Part shown: in pieces, positions 34,513-44,300 of the stretch
Position numbering within the stretch: the stretch's first letter is position 1
Layout of the letters: each line of letters begins with the position of its first letter
Source of the DNA: DATKPC01 sp035524275
GTDB taxonomy: Bacteria; Pseudomonadota; Gammaproteobacteria; Burkholderiales; Burkholderiaceae_F
Reading direction: 5' to 3'
Assembly: GCA_035524275.1 (NCBI GenBank)
Contig: DATKPC010000142.1
Coordinates: 1 to 64,000, forward strand
DNA length: 64,000 nucleotides
The notes under the pieces: model-generated
What the model was told of the DNA's origin: nothing
The model's input: the letters and a program-made list of their open reading frames with translations, nothing else
Databases searched by the model: none
Translations under genes and position numbers: made by a program

Positions 34513-35529
34513 ATGAACCTATCGACGTTTCCGCGCTATCCGCTCACCTTCGGTCCCTCGCCGATCCAGCCGCTGACGCGCCTGTCGAAGCACCTCGGCG
34601 GCAAGGTGGCGTTGTATGCGAAGCGGGACGACTGCAACAGCGGCCTCGCCTTCGGCGGGAACAAGACCCGGAAGCTGGAATACCTGGTCCCGGAAGCGGT
34701 CGCCGGCGGCTACGACACGCTGGTGTCGATCGGCGGGATCCAGTCGAACCAGACGCGCCAGGTTGCCGCGGTCGCGGCGCACCTCGGGATGAAGTGCGTC
34801 CTCGTCCAGGAGAACTGGGTCAACTATGCCGATGCCGTGTACGACCGGGTCGGCAACATCGAACTGTCGCGGATCCTCGGGGCCGACGTGCGCCTGGACG
34901 CGGCCGGCTTCGACATCGGCATCCGCCCGAGCTGGGAGCAGGCCATGGAGGATGTCCGTCGCGCCGGCGGCAAGCCTTTCCCGATCCCGGCAGGCTGCTC
35001 CGAACACCCGCTCGGGGGCCTGGGCTTCGTCGGCTTCGCGGAGGAAGTGCGGCAGCAGGAAAGCGAGCTCGGCTTCAAGTTCGACTACATCGTCGTCTGC
35101 TCGGTGACCGGCAGCACGCAGGCCGGGATGGTCGTCGGATTCGCAGCCGACGGGCGCGCCTCCCGTGTCATCGGGATCGACGCCTCGGCCAAGCCCGCCA
35201 AGACGCGCGAGCAGATCCTGCGGATCGCGCGCAACACCGCGAAGCTCGTCGAGCTCGGTCGCGACATCGCCGACGGCGACGTCGTCCTCGACGAGCGCTT
35301 CGGCGGGCCGGAATACGGCCTGCCGAACGAGGGCACGCTGGAGGCCATTCGCCTGTGCGCGCGGCAGGAGGGCATGCTCACCGACCCGGTCTACGAGGGC
35401 AAGTCGATGCACGGGATGATCGACAAGGTCCGGCGCGGTGAATTCGAGCCGGGCTCGCGCGTCCTTTACGCGCACCTCGGCGGCGTGCCGGCGTTGAGCG
35501 CCTACAGCTTCATCTTCCGCAACGGCTGA
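34513..35529 (+). CDS. acdS: 1-Aminocyclopropane-1-carboxylate deaminase
   Basis: A 338-residue PLP enzyme that splits ACC, the plant ethylene precursor, to 2-oxobutyrate and ammonia in the cytosol. The length and ends (MNLSTFPRYPLTFGPSPIQP; YSFIFRNG) match AcdS. The PLP Lys lies in GGNKTRKLEYL. The substrate-pocket segment is EYGLPNEGTLEAIRLCA, carrying the Tyr and Glu that separate true ACC deaminases from D-cysteine desulfhydrases, and the Leu is in VLYAHLGGVPAL. AGGAG precedes the start. With the divergent acdR it forms the usual plant-association unit. It implies a life near plants. Confidence 0.95.
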   Translation: MNLSTFPRYPLTFGPSPIQPLTRLSKHLGGKVALYAKRDDCNSGLAFGGNKTRKLEYLVPEAVAGGYDTLVSIGGIQSNQTRQVAAVAAHLGMKCVLVQENWVNYADAVYDRVGNIELSRILGADVRLDAAGFDIGIRPSWEQAMEDVRRAGGKPFPIPAGCSEHPLGGLGFVGFAEEVRQQESELGFKFDYIVVCSVTGSTQAGMVVGFAADGRASRVIGIDASAKPAKTREQILRIARNTAKLVELGRDIADGDVVLDERFGGPEYGLPNEGTLEAIRLCARQEGMLTDPVYEGKSMHGMIDKVRRGEFEPGSRVLYAHLGGVPALSAYSFIFRNG

Positions 35530-35606
35530 GCGCCGCCGCGGCGCTGCTTCTTGCCGCGGCCCGATACGCCGCGACGCCTCGCGCGGCGACGCTTGACGCC
35601 GCGACG

Positions 35607-35622
35607 ATGATAACGTTACCAT
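35607..35622. promoter_or_regulatory. LacI-type operator 1 (gluconate 5-dehydrogenase gene)
   Basis: ATGATAACGTTACCAT is a near-perfect 16-bp palindrome centred on C|G, 60 bp before the dehydrogenase start. It matches the half-site WTGWTAWC shared by three other sites in this locus. The central CG dyad is typical of LacI/GntR-family operators. Confidence 0.78.
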
Positions 35623-35681
35623 CGTTTGCGATGCGACATGCTGGACAGGCTCCCGACGGCGGAGCCGCGTGCCGCCCTCGG

Positions 35682-36464
35682 GTGCTTTCCTTGCCATCGC
35701 TCGCTTCGCTTTTCGACCTCGGCGGCCACCTTGCCCTGGTGACCGGCTCTTCGGCCGGCATCGGCCGCGCGCTTGCCGAAGGCCTGGCCCGCGCCGGAGC
35801 GGCCGTCGTCGTGAACGGGCGCGATGCGTCGCGCGTCGAAGCCACGGCCGCGGCCCTCGCCGAGCAGGGCCTGAAGGCGTCGGCGGCGGCGTTCGACGTG
35901 ACGGATCCGGCGGCGGTCGAGGCCGCGGTCGCGCAGATCGAGCGCGACATCGGTCCGATCTCGATCCTCGTGAACAACGCCGGGATCCAGCGCCGCGGGC
36001 CGCTCGAGGACTACCCGTATGCGACGTGGCGCGACGTGATGCGCACGAACGTCGATGCGCTGTTCATCGTCGGTCAGGCGGTCGCGCGCCGGATGATCGG
36101 GCGCGCCGGCGGCCGCATCATCAACATCTGCTCGGTCCAGTCGGAACTCGGCCGTCCCGGCATCGCGCCGTACACGGCGTCCAAGGGCGCCGCGAAGATG
36201 CTCACGAAGGGCATGGCGATCGACTGGGGCCGGCACGGCATCCGCGTCAACGGCATCGGGCCCGGCTATTTCCGCACGGAGCTCAACCGCGCGCTCGTCG
36301 ACGACCCGAAGTTCTCCGGCTGGCTGACGACTCGCACGCCGCTGGGACGTTGGGGCGACGTCGAGGAACTCGTGGGCGCCGCCGTTTTCCTGGCCTCGGA
36401 CGCGTCGAGCTTCGTGACCGGCCATGTGCTGTACGTCGACGGAGGCGTCACGGCGACGCTTTAG
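35682..36464 (+). CDS. idnO: SDR oxidoreductase, probable gluconate 5-dehydrogenase
   Basis: A 260-residue short-chain dehydrogenase. GTG at 35682 is taken as the start because the frame further upstream overlaps the operator. The cofactor motif is TGSSAGIGRALAEGLA, followed by NNAGIQRR, catalytic Ser in SVQSELG, and Y-T-A-S-K-G-A with Tyr and Lys. The SLFDLGGHLALVTGSS start and GIGPGYFRTELN are typical of the gluconate 5-dehydrogenase (IdnO/Gno) group, which reduces 5-keto-D-gluconate to D-gluconate. The neighbours (L-idonate 5-dehydrogenase, gluconokinase, shared operators) support that role. Other sugar-acid SDRs remain possible. Confidence 0.78.
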   Translation: MLSLPSLASLFDLGGHLALVTGSSAGIGRALAEGLARAGAAVVVNGRDASRVEATAAALAEQGLKASAAAFDVTDPAAVEAAVAQIERDIGPISILVNNAGIQRRGPLEDYPYATWRDVMRTNVDALFIVGQAVARRMIGRAGGRIINICSVQSELGRPGIAPYTASKGAAKMLTKGMAIDWGRHGIRVNGIGPGYFRTELNRALVDDPKFSGWLTTRTPLGRWGDVEELVGAAVFLASDASSFVTGHVLYVDGGVTATL

Positions 36465-36485
36465 CGGCAGTCCCGCCATCGCGTC

Positions 36486-36501
36486 GTGTTAACGCTAACA
36501 T
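36486..36501. promoter_or_regulatory. LacI-type operator 2 (ABC importer operon)
   Basis: GTGTTAACGCTAACAT is a 16-bp CG-centred palindrome with one or two mismatches, 22 bp after the idnO stop and 126 bp before the importer ATPase start. It shares the TGxTAxC half-site with the other three operators in this locus. Confidence 0.75.
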
Positions 36502-36626
36502 CGTCGGCGCCCAGGCCGCCCGTCGCAACCGACGCGGCGGGTGCCGGGCGCAAGTTGGACAGAAGAAACCTGGACGGCGTCCGCCACACCGGCAGGACGG
36601 GCCGCCACGACCGAGGAGGCGCGCTC

Positions 36627-38162
<1,536 letters not shown>

Positions 38163-38226
38163 GCGCGGCCCACGACGGCCACCGCGTCGAGCGCCCGATC
38201 CGACCGCCCGATCCGCAGGACCCCCC

Positions 38227-39324
38227 ATGTCGACCTCATCGATCAAGTCCACGGCGCTCGAGCCGACCCGCGCCGAACTCGCCCGCGCCACGCCGCTGGA
38301 CCGCGTGCGGCGCCTGGTGCCGGTCTACGGGCTCGTGCTGCTCGCCGTCGCGCTCGCGCTGCTGTTCACGATCCTGCTGCCCGACACGTTCCCGACGCTT
38401 CTGAACCTGCGCTCGATCATCTCCGACAAGGCGATCATCGCGACGCTGTCGCTGGCGGTCATGATCCCGATGGTCACCGGCAAGATCGACCTGACCGTCG
38501 GCTACGGCATCGTGCTCTGGCACATCCTGGCGATCAGCCTGCAGACGAAATTCGGCTTCCCCTGGCCGCTCGCGGTCGCCGCCGTGATGGCGCTCGGCGG
38601 CCTGGTCGGCCTCGCCAACGGGATGCTCGTCGAAGTCGCGCAGATCGATTCCTTCATCGCAACGCTCGGCACCGGCACGATCCTGTACGCGGTCGCGATG
38701 TGGCACAGCCAGGGCCGCCAGATCGTCGGCGTCGCGCCCGACGGCTTCTACGCGATCAACGGCACCGACCTCGTCGGGCTGCCGATCACCGGCTTCTACG
38801 TGCTCGCGCTGGCGCTGGCGCTGTGGATCACGCTCGAGTACCTGCCGATCGGCCGCTACTTCTACGCGATTGGCGCCAATCCGCGCGCGGCGGCACTCAA
38901 TGGCATCCCGGTGCGCCGCTACACGATCACCGCGTTCGTCGCCTCCGGCACGTTGACGGCGTTCGCCGGCGTCCTGCTCGCATCGAAGCTGCGCATCGGC
39001 CAGGCGAGCGTCGGGCTGGAATACCTGCTGCCGGCGCTGGTCGGTGCCTTCCTCGGCTCCACGACGATCAAGCCCGGCCGTGTCAACGTCGGCGGCACGA
39101 TCGTCGGCGTCGCGATCCTGGCGATCGGCATCTCCGGAATCCAGCAGTTCGGCGCATCGTTCTTCGTCGAGCCGCTTTTCAACGGCGCCACGCTGCTCGT
39201 GGCCATCGGCATCGCCGGCTACGCGCAGCGGCGGCGCCGCACGGCCGCCGCGCCGCCCCCGCGCCCGCCCGGCGTCGCCGGTCCCGCTGCAACCTCGAAG
39301 ACCCACCAAGGAGACCACGAATGA
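38227..39324 (+). CDS. Sugar ABC transporter permease (CUT2/RbsC type)
   Basis: A 365-residue inner-membrane permease with about ten helices. The recognisable strings are LNLRSIISDKAIIATLSLAV, IDLTVGYGIVLW (family consensus G-x-I-D-L-S-V-G), AQIDSFIATLGTGTI, and the EAA-like loop YFYAIGANPRAAALNGIPVRR (given in part). The last 30 residues are an Ala/Pro/Arg-rich tail beyond the last helix. The ATG at 38227 is 64 bp after the ATPase gene. The stop overlaps the binding-protein start by four bases. The substrate is probably an aldonic or keto-aldonic acid judging from the locus. Confidence 0.92.
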   Translation: MSTSSIKSTALEPTRAELARATPLDRVRRLVPVYGLVLLAVALALLFTILLPDTFPTLLNLRSIISDKAIIATLSLAVMIPMVTGKIDLTVGYGIVLWHILAISLQTKFGFPWPLAVAAVMALGGLVGLANGMLVEVAQIDSFIATLGTGTILYAVAMWHSQGRQIVGVAPDGFYAINGTDLVGLPITGFYVLALALALWITLEYLPIGRYFYAIGANPRAAALNGIPVRRYTITAFVASGTLTAFAGVLLASKLRIGQASVGLEYLLPALVGAFLGSTTIKPGRVNVGGTIVGVAILAIGISGIQQFGASFFVEPLFNGATLLVAIGIAGYAQRRRRTAAAPPPRPPGVAGPAATSKTHQGDHE

Positions 39325-40421
39325 ACCGCATCACGCTGCTTGCGGGCGCCGTCGCGCTCGCGTTCGGAGCGCACGTCGCGCGCGCCGAGGACATCACCGC
39401 GATGGCCGCGAAGAAGGCGGCCGCGGCCACCGCCCGGGCCAGCACCTGGGACGGTCCGACCGCCGGGCCACAGGCCGCGAAGGGCAAGAAGATCGTCTTC
39501 GTCGCCGCCGACCTGAAGAACGGCGGCATCCTGGGCGCCTCCGAGGGCGTCAAGGAAGCCGCCAAGGCGATCGGCTGGTCGGTCACCGTCATCGACGGCC
39601 AGGGTGCGGTCTCGTCGCGGACCGCGGCGATGAACCAGGCGCTCACGCTGAAGCCCGACGGCATCGTCGTCGGCGGCTTCGACACGAAGGAGCAGCAGGT
39701 GGCCTTCGACGCGGCCTCGAAGGCCGGCACGGTCGTCGTCGGCTGGCACGCCGGGACGCGGCCTGGCCCGGAGCCGGAAGCGGGGATCTTCGCTAACGTG
39801 ACGACGATGCCCAAGGACGTTTCCGAGACCGCCGCGTTCCAGGCGATCGCGGAATCGAAGGGCAAGGCCGGCGTCGTGATCTTCACCGATTCGCAGTACG
39901 AGATCGCGGTCTTCAAGGCCAAGGCGATGGAAGCCGCGGTCAAGCAGTGCGGCGGCTGCACGGTGCTGGAGTACGTCGACTCGCCGATCGCGGAGAGCTC
40001 GCAGCGGATGCCGCAGCTCACCACGACGCTGCTGCAGAAGTACGGCGACAAGTGGACACACTCGCTCGCCATCAACGACCTGTATTTCGACTTCATGGGA
40101 CCCTCGCTCGCGGCCGCCGGCCGGAAGGGCGAGGCCGCACCGCGCGCGATCTCCGCCGGCGACGGCTCGGAATCGGCCTTCCAGCGCATTCGCGCGAAGC
40201 AGTACCAGGCTGGCACGGTGCCGGAGCCGCTGAACATGCAGGGCTGGCAGCTCGTCGACGAACTGAACCGCGCCTTCGCGAAGCAGCCCTGGTCCGGCTA
40301 CGTCTCCGGCATCCACCTCGTGACGGCGGACAACGTCGCCTATGACGGCGGACCGCGAAACGTGTTCGATCCGGACAACGGCTACCGCGACCAGTACAAG
40401 AAGATCTGGGGCGTCAAGTAG
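39321..40421 (+). CDS. Periplasmic sugar-binding protein of the ABC importer
   Basis: A 366-residue protein with a clear signal peptide (residues 1-22, ending V-A-R-A-E). The mature part is a periplasmic-binding-protein type I fold (Peripla_BP_4): KIVFVAADLKNGGILGASEG, then LKPDGIVVGGFD, VVVGWHAGT, and a C-terminal lobe with ISAGDGSESAFQRI. The ATG overlaps the permease stop by four bases with AAGGAG (39308-39313) upstream. Binding-protein genes at the end of CUT2 operons need higher expression; the hairpin downstream fits mRNA stabilisation. Confidence 0.9.
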   Translation: MNRITLLAGAVALAFGAHVARAEDITAMAAKKAAAATARASTWDGPTAGPQAAKGKKIVFVAADLKNGGILGASEGVKEAAKAIGWSVTVIDGQGAVSSRTAAMNQALTLKPDGIVVGGFDTKEQQVAFDAASKAGTVVVGWHAGTRPGPEPEAGIFANVTTMPKDVSETAAFQAIAESKGKAGVVIFTDSQYEIAVFKAKAMEAAVKQCGGCTVLEYVDSPIAESSQRMPQLTTTLLQKYGDKWTHSLAINDLYFDFMGPSLAAAGRKGEAAPRAISAGDGSESAFQRIRAKQYQAGTVPEPLNMQGWQLVDELNRAFAKQPWSGYVSGIHLVTADNVAYDGGPRNVFDPDNGYRDQYKKIWGVK

Positions 40422-40440
40422 GCGGTTCGGCGCCCGTTGC

Positions 40441-40469
40441 CGGTCGGGCGCGCGGCGCGCGCCCGACCG
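40441..40469 (+). promoter_or_regulatory. Very stable hairpin after binding-protein gene
   Basis: CGGTCGGGCGCGC and its exact complement GCGCGCCCGACCG form a 13-bp all-perfect stem around a 3-base loop, 20 bp after the binding-protein stop and 17 bp before the next ATG. There is no T run, so it is more likely a 3'-end stabiliser/attenuator that separates high binding-protein expression from downstream genes than a full terminator. Confidence 0.7.
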
Positions 40470-40485
40470 ATCACCTGGAGACACC

Positions 40486-40827
40486 ATGTACCTGCGCGCC
40501 GCGTTCTTCGAGGGTCGCATCCGGCCCGGCTTCGAGGAGGCCTTCGAGCGCTTCGTCGACGAGCGGCTCGTGCCGCTGTGGACCCGATTTCCCGGCGCGA
40601 CCCGGGTCGAGGTGCTGCGCGAGGTCGAGGCCGACGAGGGCGCGCAGCGCTACCCGATGGTGCTGCAGATCAGCTACCCTGACCGCGCCGCGATCGAGCG
40701 CGCGCTGTCCTCGGCCGTGCGCTACGAGAGCCGCGCGCTCACGCAGCAGCTGCTGCAGCTGTTCGAAGGGCGCGTCTTCCACGTCGTCTTTCGGCAGGCG
40801 GGCCACGCGACGGCCGCCGACGCCTGA
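40486..40827 (+). CDS. Small conserved protein, dimeric alpha-beta barrel (ABM/EthD-like)
   Basis: A 113-residue protein starting at ATG behind CTGGAG. The pattern of strand (MYLRAAFFEGRI), helix (FEEAFERFVDERLVPLWTRF), strand (ATRVEVLREVE), strand (PMVLQISYPD), helix (RAAIERALSS) and strand (RVFHVVFRQ) is a ferredoxin-like fold of the dimeric alpha-beta barrel class. No catalytic residue can be named. It lies between the importer and the SMP-30 gene on the same strand, so it is probably part of the sugar-acid operon, perhaps as a lactone or acid handling helper. The function is unknown. Confidence 0.65.
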   Translation: MYLRAAFFEGRIRPGFEEAFERFVDERLVPLWTRFPGATRVEVLREVEADEGAQRYPMVLQISYPDRAAIERALSSAVRYESRALTQQLLQLFEGRVFHVVFRQAGHATAADA

Positions 40828-40846
40828 GGCCGCGCCGGAGAAAACG

Positions 40847-41752
40847 ATGTCCGACTACGTCATCCTGGATCCGCGCTTCGAGGCGCTCATCATCGGCCAC
40901 GCCCGCCTCGAGAAGCTCTGGACCGGGGCGCGCTGGACCGAGGGACCGGTCTACGTTCCCGCGGGCCGCTACCTGCTCTTTTCCGACATCCCGAACGATC
41001 GCGTGCTGCGCTACGACGAGACCGACGGCGGGGTGTCGGTGTTCCAGGCCGGCGCCGGCTATCAGAACGGCCACGCGCTGGACCGCACCGGACGCGTCGT
41101 CAGCTGCGAGCACGGCACCAGATCGGTGACACGCATCGAACACGACGGACGGCGCACCGTCGTTGCCGAGCGCTTCGACGGCAAGCGCCTGAACTCGCCG
41201 AACGACGTCGTCGTGCGCTCCGACGGCTCGGTCTGGTTCTCCGACCCGACCTACGGCATCGACTCGTCCTACGAAGGCCATGCGGCCCAATCCGAGATCG
41301 GGGCCAGCCACGTCTACCGGGTCGACCCCGCCGACGCCACGGTCCGGGCGATGGTGACCGACCGCGTCCGCCCCAACGGCCTCGCCTTTTCCGTCGACGA
41401 ACGCACGCTCTACATCGCCGACACCGGCGCCTCGCACGTGCGCGGCCTGCCGGCCACGATCCACGCCTACGAGCTCTCGGACGATGGATGCCGCGTCGGG
41501 GCGGGGCGGTTGCTCGCGACCTGCGAGAGCGGGTTCTTCGACGGATTCCGGATCGACCGCGGCGGCAACCTCTGGACCTCGTCGGCCGACGCCGTGCGCT
41601 GCTACGCGCCCGACGGCACGCCGCTCGGCCGCATCCCGATTCCGGAAATCGTCTCGAACCTGTGCTTTGGCGGACCGAAGCGCAACCGCCTCTACATCAC
41701 GGCGCAGACGTCGCTGTATTCGATCTACGTCAACGCCCACGGCGCCGTCTGA
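40847..41752 (+). CDS. SMP-30/gluconolactonase-family lactone hydrolase
   Basis: A 301-residue six-bladed beta-propeller of the SMP-30/Gnl/LRE family. Metal-site elements are visible: the early Glu in ARWTEGPVYVPAG, the Asn-Asp pair in LNSPNDVVVRSDGSVWFSDP, and the late Asp in ESGFFDGFRIDRGGNLW. The propeller blades repeat DGxVWxSDP-like strings. It probably opens an aldonolactone (glucono- or idonolactone) to the acid that the adjacent enzymes consume. It starts 19 bp after the small barrel protein and ends 23 bp from the convergent gluconokinase gene. There is no signal peptide, so it is cytoplasmic. Confidence 0.85.
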   Translation: MSDYVILDPRFEALIIGHARLEKLWTGARWTEGPVYVPAGRYLLFSDIPNDRVLRYDETDGGVSVFQAGAGYQNGHALDRTGRVVSCEHGTRSVTRIEHDGRRTVVAERFDGKRLNSPNDVVVRSDGSVWFSDPTYGIDSSYEGHAAQSEIGASHVYRVDPADATVRAMVTDRVRPNGLAFSVDERTLYIADTGASHVRGLPATIHAYELSDDGCRVGAGRLLATCESGFFDGFRIDRGGNLWTSSADAVRCYAPDGTPLGRIPIPEIVSNLCFGGPKRNRLYITAQTSLYSIYVNAHGAV

Positions 41753-41775
41753 GCACGCGGCGGACGCGGCGCCGG

Positions 41776-42303
41776 TCAGTTCGCGCCACACCAGGCTGCC
41801 GCGCGCTGCACCAGCGCCTCCGGGGCCGCGGCGACGTCGAGGACGATCGCCTCCTCGCCGCTTTCCGGCGCCTCGAAGGCGGCCAACTGCGACGCCAGCA
41901 GCGACGCCGGCATGAAATGCCCCGCGCGGGCGGCGAGCCGCCGCTCCAGCAGCGCGCGATCGCCGACGAGGCAGATCCAGCGCACCGGCAGGCCGGCGGC
42001 CGCCTGCAGGCGCGTGCGATAGAGGCGCTTCAGCGCCGAGCAGGCGACGACGGCGACGTCGCTGGCGGTCGAGCGTGCCGCCGCGGCGGCGGCCTGCCCC
42101 AGCGCGTCGAGCCATGGCAGGCGGTCCGCATCCTCGAGCGGGTGGCCGGCGCGCATCTTCTCGACATTGGCCCGCGGGTGGAACCGGTCGCCTTCGACGA
42201 ACGCGGCGCCGAGGCGCTGCGCGAGTTGCGCCCCGAGCGTCGACTTGCCACAACCGGAGACGCCCATCACGACCACCAGCCGCGGCCGCGGAAGCGGATT
42301 CAC
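41776..42303 (-). CDS. gntK: Gluconokinase
   Basis: A 175-residue P-loop kinase of the GntK/IdnK family that phosphorylates D-gluconate to 6-phosphogluconate. Walker A is M-G-V-S-G-C-G-K-S-T. The gluconate-site string FVEGDRFHPRANVEKMRAG matches the family's E-G-D-x-x-H-P-x-x-N-x-x-K-M, and L-D-A-L, ACSALKRLYR and GHFMPASLLASQL are also family strings. Its ATG overlaps the stop of the HIBADH-family gene by four bases. It is the terminal step that feeds gluconate into the pentose-phosphate or Entner-Doudoroff routes. Confidence 0.93.
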   Translation of the reverse strand: MNPLPRPRLVVVMGVSGCGKSTLGAQLAQRLGAAFVEGDRFHPRANVEKMRAGHPLEDADRLPWLDALGQAAAAAARSTASDVAVVACSALKRLYRTRLQAAAGLPVRWICLVGDRALLERRLAARAGHFMPASLLASQLAAFEAPESGEEAIVLDVAAAPEALVQRAAAWCGAN

Positions 42304-43205
42304 GCGCCGCCCGCCGATTCGCCGCGCCCGAAATCGAACAGCTTCATGTACGCCGCGCTGTCCTCCGGCCCGCTGCCGGCGCGCAGCAGCATCCGGTGCA
42401 GTTCGGTGACCATCGCGGTAAGCGGCATCGGCGTGCGCAGCGCGGCCGCCGTCCGCTGCACCGATTCCAGGTCCTTCAGCATGTTGTCGATCCGGCCCGT
42501 CGGCGTGTAGTCGTACGCGGCCATCTTCGGCATGAATTCCTGCAGGATCCGCGAGTCGGCCCGCCCGCCGGCCAGCGCGGAGGGCACGCGCGCGGCATCG
42601 AGGCCGCAGTCGAGCGCCAGGCGCGTGGCTTCCGCGACCGCGAGGAAGCCGCAGGCACAGAGGACCTGGTTGATCAGTTTCGTGGTCTGCCCGGCGCCGA
42701 CCGGCCCCATGTGCGAGACGTTGATCGCGAGTTCGTCGAGGATCGGTCGTGCGCGCGCGACCGCCTCGGCATCGCCGCCGAGCATCAACGTGAGCCGCCC
42801 CTGCAGCGCCGCCGGCGCGCCGCCCGACAACGGCGCGTCGACCCAGTCGACGCCGGCCTGCGTCTTCAGGCGGCGCGCCATGGCCTGCGTGGCCTGCGGA
42901 TCGATGCTGCCCATGTCGATATAGCGCAGCCCCGGAGCCGCGCCCGCGGCGATGCCCTCGGCGCCGAAGACGGCCTCCTCGACGATCGCCGCGCTGTTCA
43001 GGCTCGTGATCGCCGCGTCGGCCTGCCGCGCCAGCGCGGCGCCGGAATCCGCGCGCCGGGCACCGCGCTGCAGCAGCGCGTCGACCCGCGGCGAGACCGG
43101 ATCGCGCAGCAGCACCGTATGGCCGCGGTCGAGCAGCCGCGTGGCGAGCGCCGCGCCCATCACGCCCACGCCCACGATGCCGATCGTCCAGCGCGGCTCA
43201 GTCAT
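42300..43205 (-). CDS. 3-Hydroxyisobutyrate dehydrogenase-family NAD(P) oxidoreductase
   Basis: A 301-residue beta-hydroxyacid dehydrogenase. The nucleotide motif is IGIVGVGVMGAALATRLL. The substrate motif is VDAPLSGGAPAAL (family D-A-P-V-S-G-G), and the catalytic Lys lies in GAGQTTKLINQVL. The group includes 3-hydroxyisobutyrate dehydrogenase, tartronate semialdehyde reductase and L-threonate dehydrogenase; the exact substrate cannot be told. In this locus a four- to six-carbon sugar acid is likely. It overlaps the LacI gene by 8 bp and the gluconokinase gene by 4 bp, so all three are one transcript. Confidence 0.85.
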   Translation of the reverse strand: MTEPRWTIGIVGVGVMGAALATRLLDRGHTVLLRDPVSPRVDALLQRGARRADSGAALARQADAAITSLNSAAIVEEAVFGAEGIAAGAAPGLRYIDMGSIDPQATQAMARRLKTQAGVDWVDAPLSGGAPAALQGRLTLMLGGDAEAVARARPILDELAINVSHMGPVGAGQTTKLINQVLCACGFLAVAEATRLALDCGLDAARVPSALAGGRADSRILQEFMPKMAAYDYTPTGRIDNMLKDLESVQRTAAALRTPMPLTAMVTELHRMLLRAGSGPEDSAAYMKLFDFGRGESAGGA

Positions 43206-44286
43206 GGCGCTCGCCTGGCGTACCTCGGGCGCCGGTGCTGTCGCGCGCGACGATGCGGAAGCCGAGGTCGACGACCCGCGCGCTCGCGGCGACCGGGGCG
43301 CTCGAGGCGGCCGCCGCGTGCGCGGCGCGGTCGCCGAGCGCCTCGACGATCACCTGCGCCGCCTGTTCGCCGATCGCATGCGCATCGATGCTGACCGTCG
43401 AGAGCGTGGGCACCGACTGCCGTCCGAGTTCGAAGTCGCCGAAGCCCAGGATCGAGACGCGGCCCGGTACGTCGATGCCGCGCCGCCGGCACTCCATCAT
43501 CGCGCCGAAGGCGACCAGATCGGAGACCGCGAAAACGGCCTCGACCTCCGGCGTCTTCCGCAGCAGTTCCGCCATCGCGACCGCCCCCTCGGTGAACGAC
43601 AGCGGCGGCGCGCAGGGGCGCACGATCGCATCGGCACCCAGGCCGGCCTCCTCCAGCACCGCGCGAAACCCGGCGATCCGCGCTTCGCCGCGGTGGTCGC
43701 GCGCCGGCCCGTCGGCCGCCGGCCCGATCGCGGCGATCCGCCGATGCCCGAGCGAGAGCAGGAAGCGCGCGGCGGCGCGCCCGGCGTCGTGGTTCGAGAA
43801 CCCGACCGCGCGATCCAGCGGCTGCTGCGGCAGTTCCCAGATCTCGACGACGGGCAGGCGTGAATCGAGCAGCGCGCGGGTCGTCGCGCGCGAATGCACG
43901 GTCCCGGCGACGACGATCGCCTCCGGCCGCCGCGCCAGCAGCGAGCGGACCTGCCGCTCCTCCTCGTCGAGCTGGTAGAGCGTGTAGCCGATCACGAGCT
44001 CGTAGCCGCGTGCCCGCAGCGTCTCGGTGATGCCGTGGGCGGTATCGGCGAAATTGGCATTGACGAGCGTCGGCAGGACCGCCGCGATGAAGCCGGTGCG
44101 GCCGGAACGCAGGCTCGAGGCGCCGCGGTCCGGCACGTAGCCGAGCTTCGCGATGGCGTCGCGCACGCGCCGGCGCGTGTCCTCCGCGACCAGGTCCGGG
44201 TCGGTCAGCACGCGCGAGACGGTCATCAGCGAGACGCCGGCGAGGCGCGCGACGCTGCGCATCGTCGGCGGCGAGACGGGCGTCAT
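43198..44286 (-). CDS. LacI-family regulator of the sugar-acid locus (GntR-like)
   Basis: A 362-residue LacI-family repressor. The HTH is at residues 8-30 (MRSVARLAGVSLMTVSRVL), followed by the hinge helix YVPDRGASSLRSGRTG. A PBP-I-fold effector domain covers residues 60-335, with ENxxAGRAAARFLLSLGHRRIA-like NHDAGRAAARF and SVPTLSTVSID. The ATG at 44286 is 14 bp after the idnD stop, and the gene is inside the idnD operon, so it is probably autoregulated. The four CG-centred palindromes nearby have the geometry this family binds. The effector is probably gluconate, 5-ketogluconate or idonate. Confidence 0.88.
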   Translation of the reverse strand: MTPVSPPTMRSVARLAGVSLMTVSRVLTDPDLVAEDTRRRVRDAIAKLGYVPDRGASSLRSGRTGFIAAVLPTLVNANFADTAHGITETLRARGYELVIGYTLYQLDEEERQVRSLLARRPEAIVVAGTVHSRATTRALLDSRLPVVEIWELPQQPLDRAVGFSNHDAGRAAARFLLSLGHRRIAAIGPAADGPARDHRGEARIAGFRAVLEEAGLGADAIVRPCAPPLSFTEGAVAMAELLRKTPEVEAVFAVSDLVAFGAMMECRRRGIDVPGRVSILGFGDFELGRQSVPTLSTVSIDAHAIGEQAAQVIVEALGDRAAHAAAASSAPVAASARVVDLGFRIVARDSTGARGTPGERHD

Positions 44287-44300
44287 CGCGATGGCCGCGC

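Noticed and set aside
38700..40421. 573-codon frame as a permease-binding protein fusion
   Set aside because: The first part is an out-of-frame reading of the permease. The binding protein has its own start, ribosome-binding site and signal peptide at 39321.
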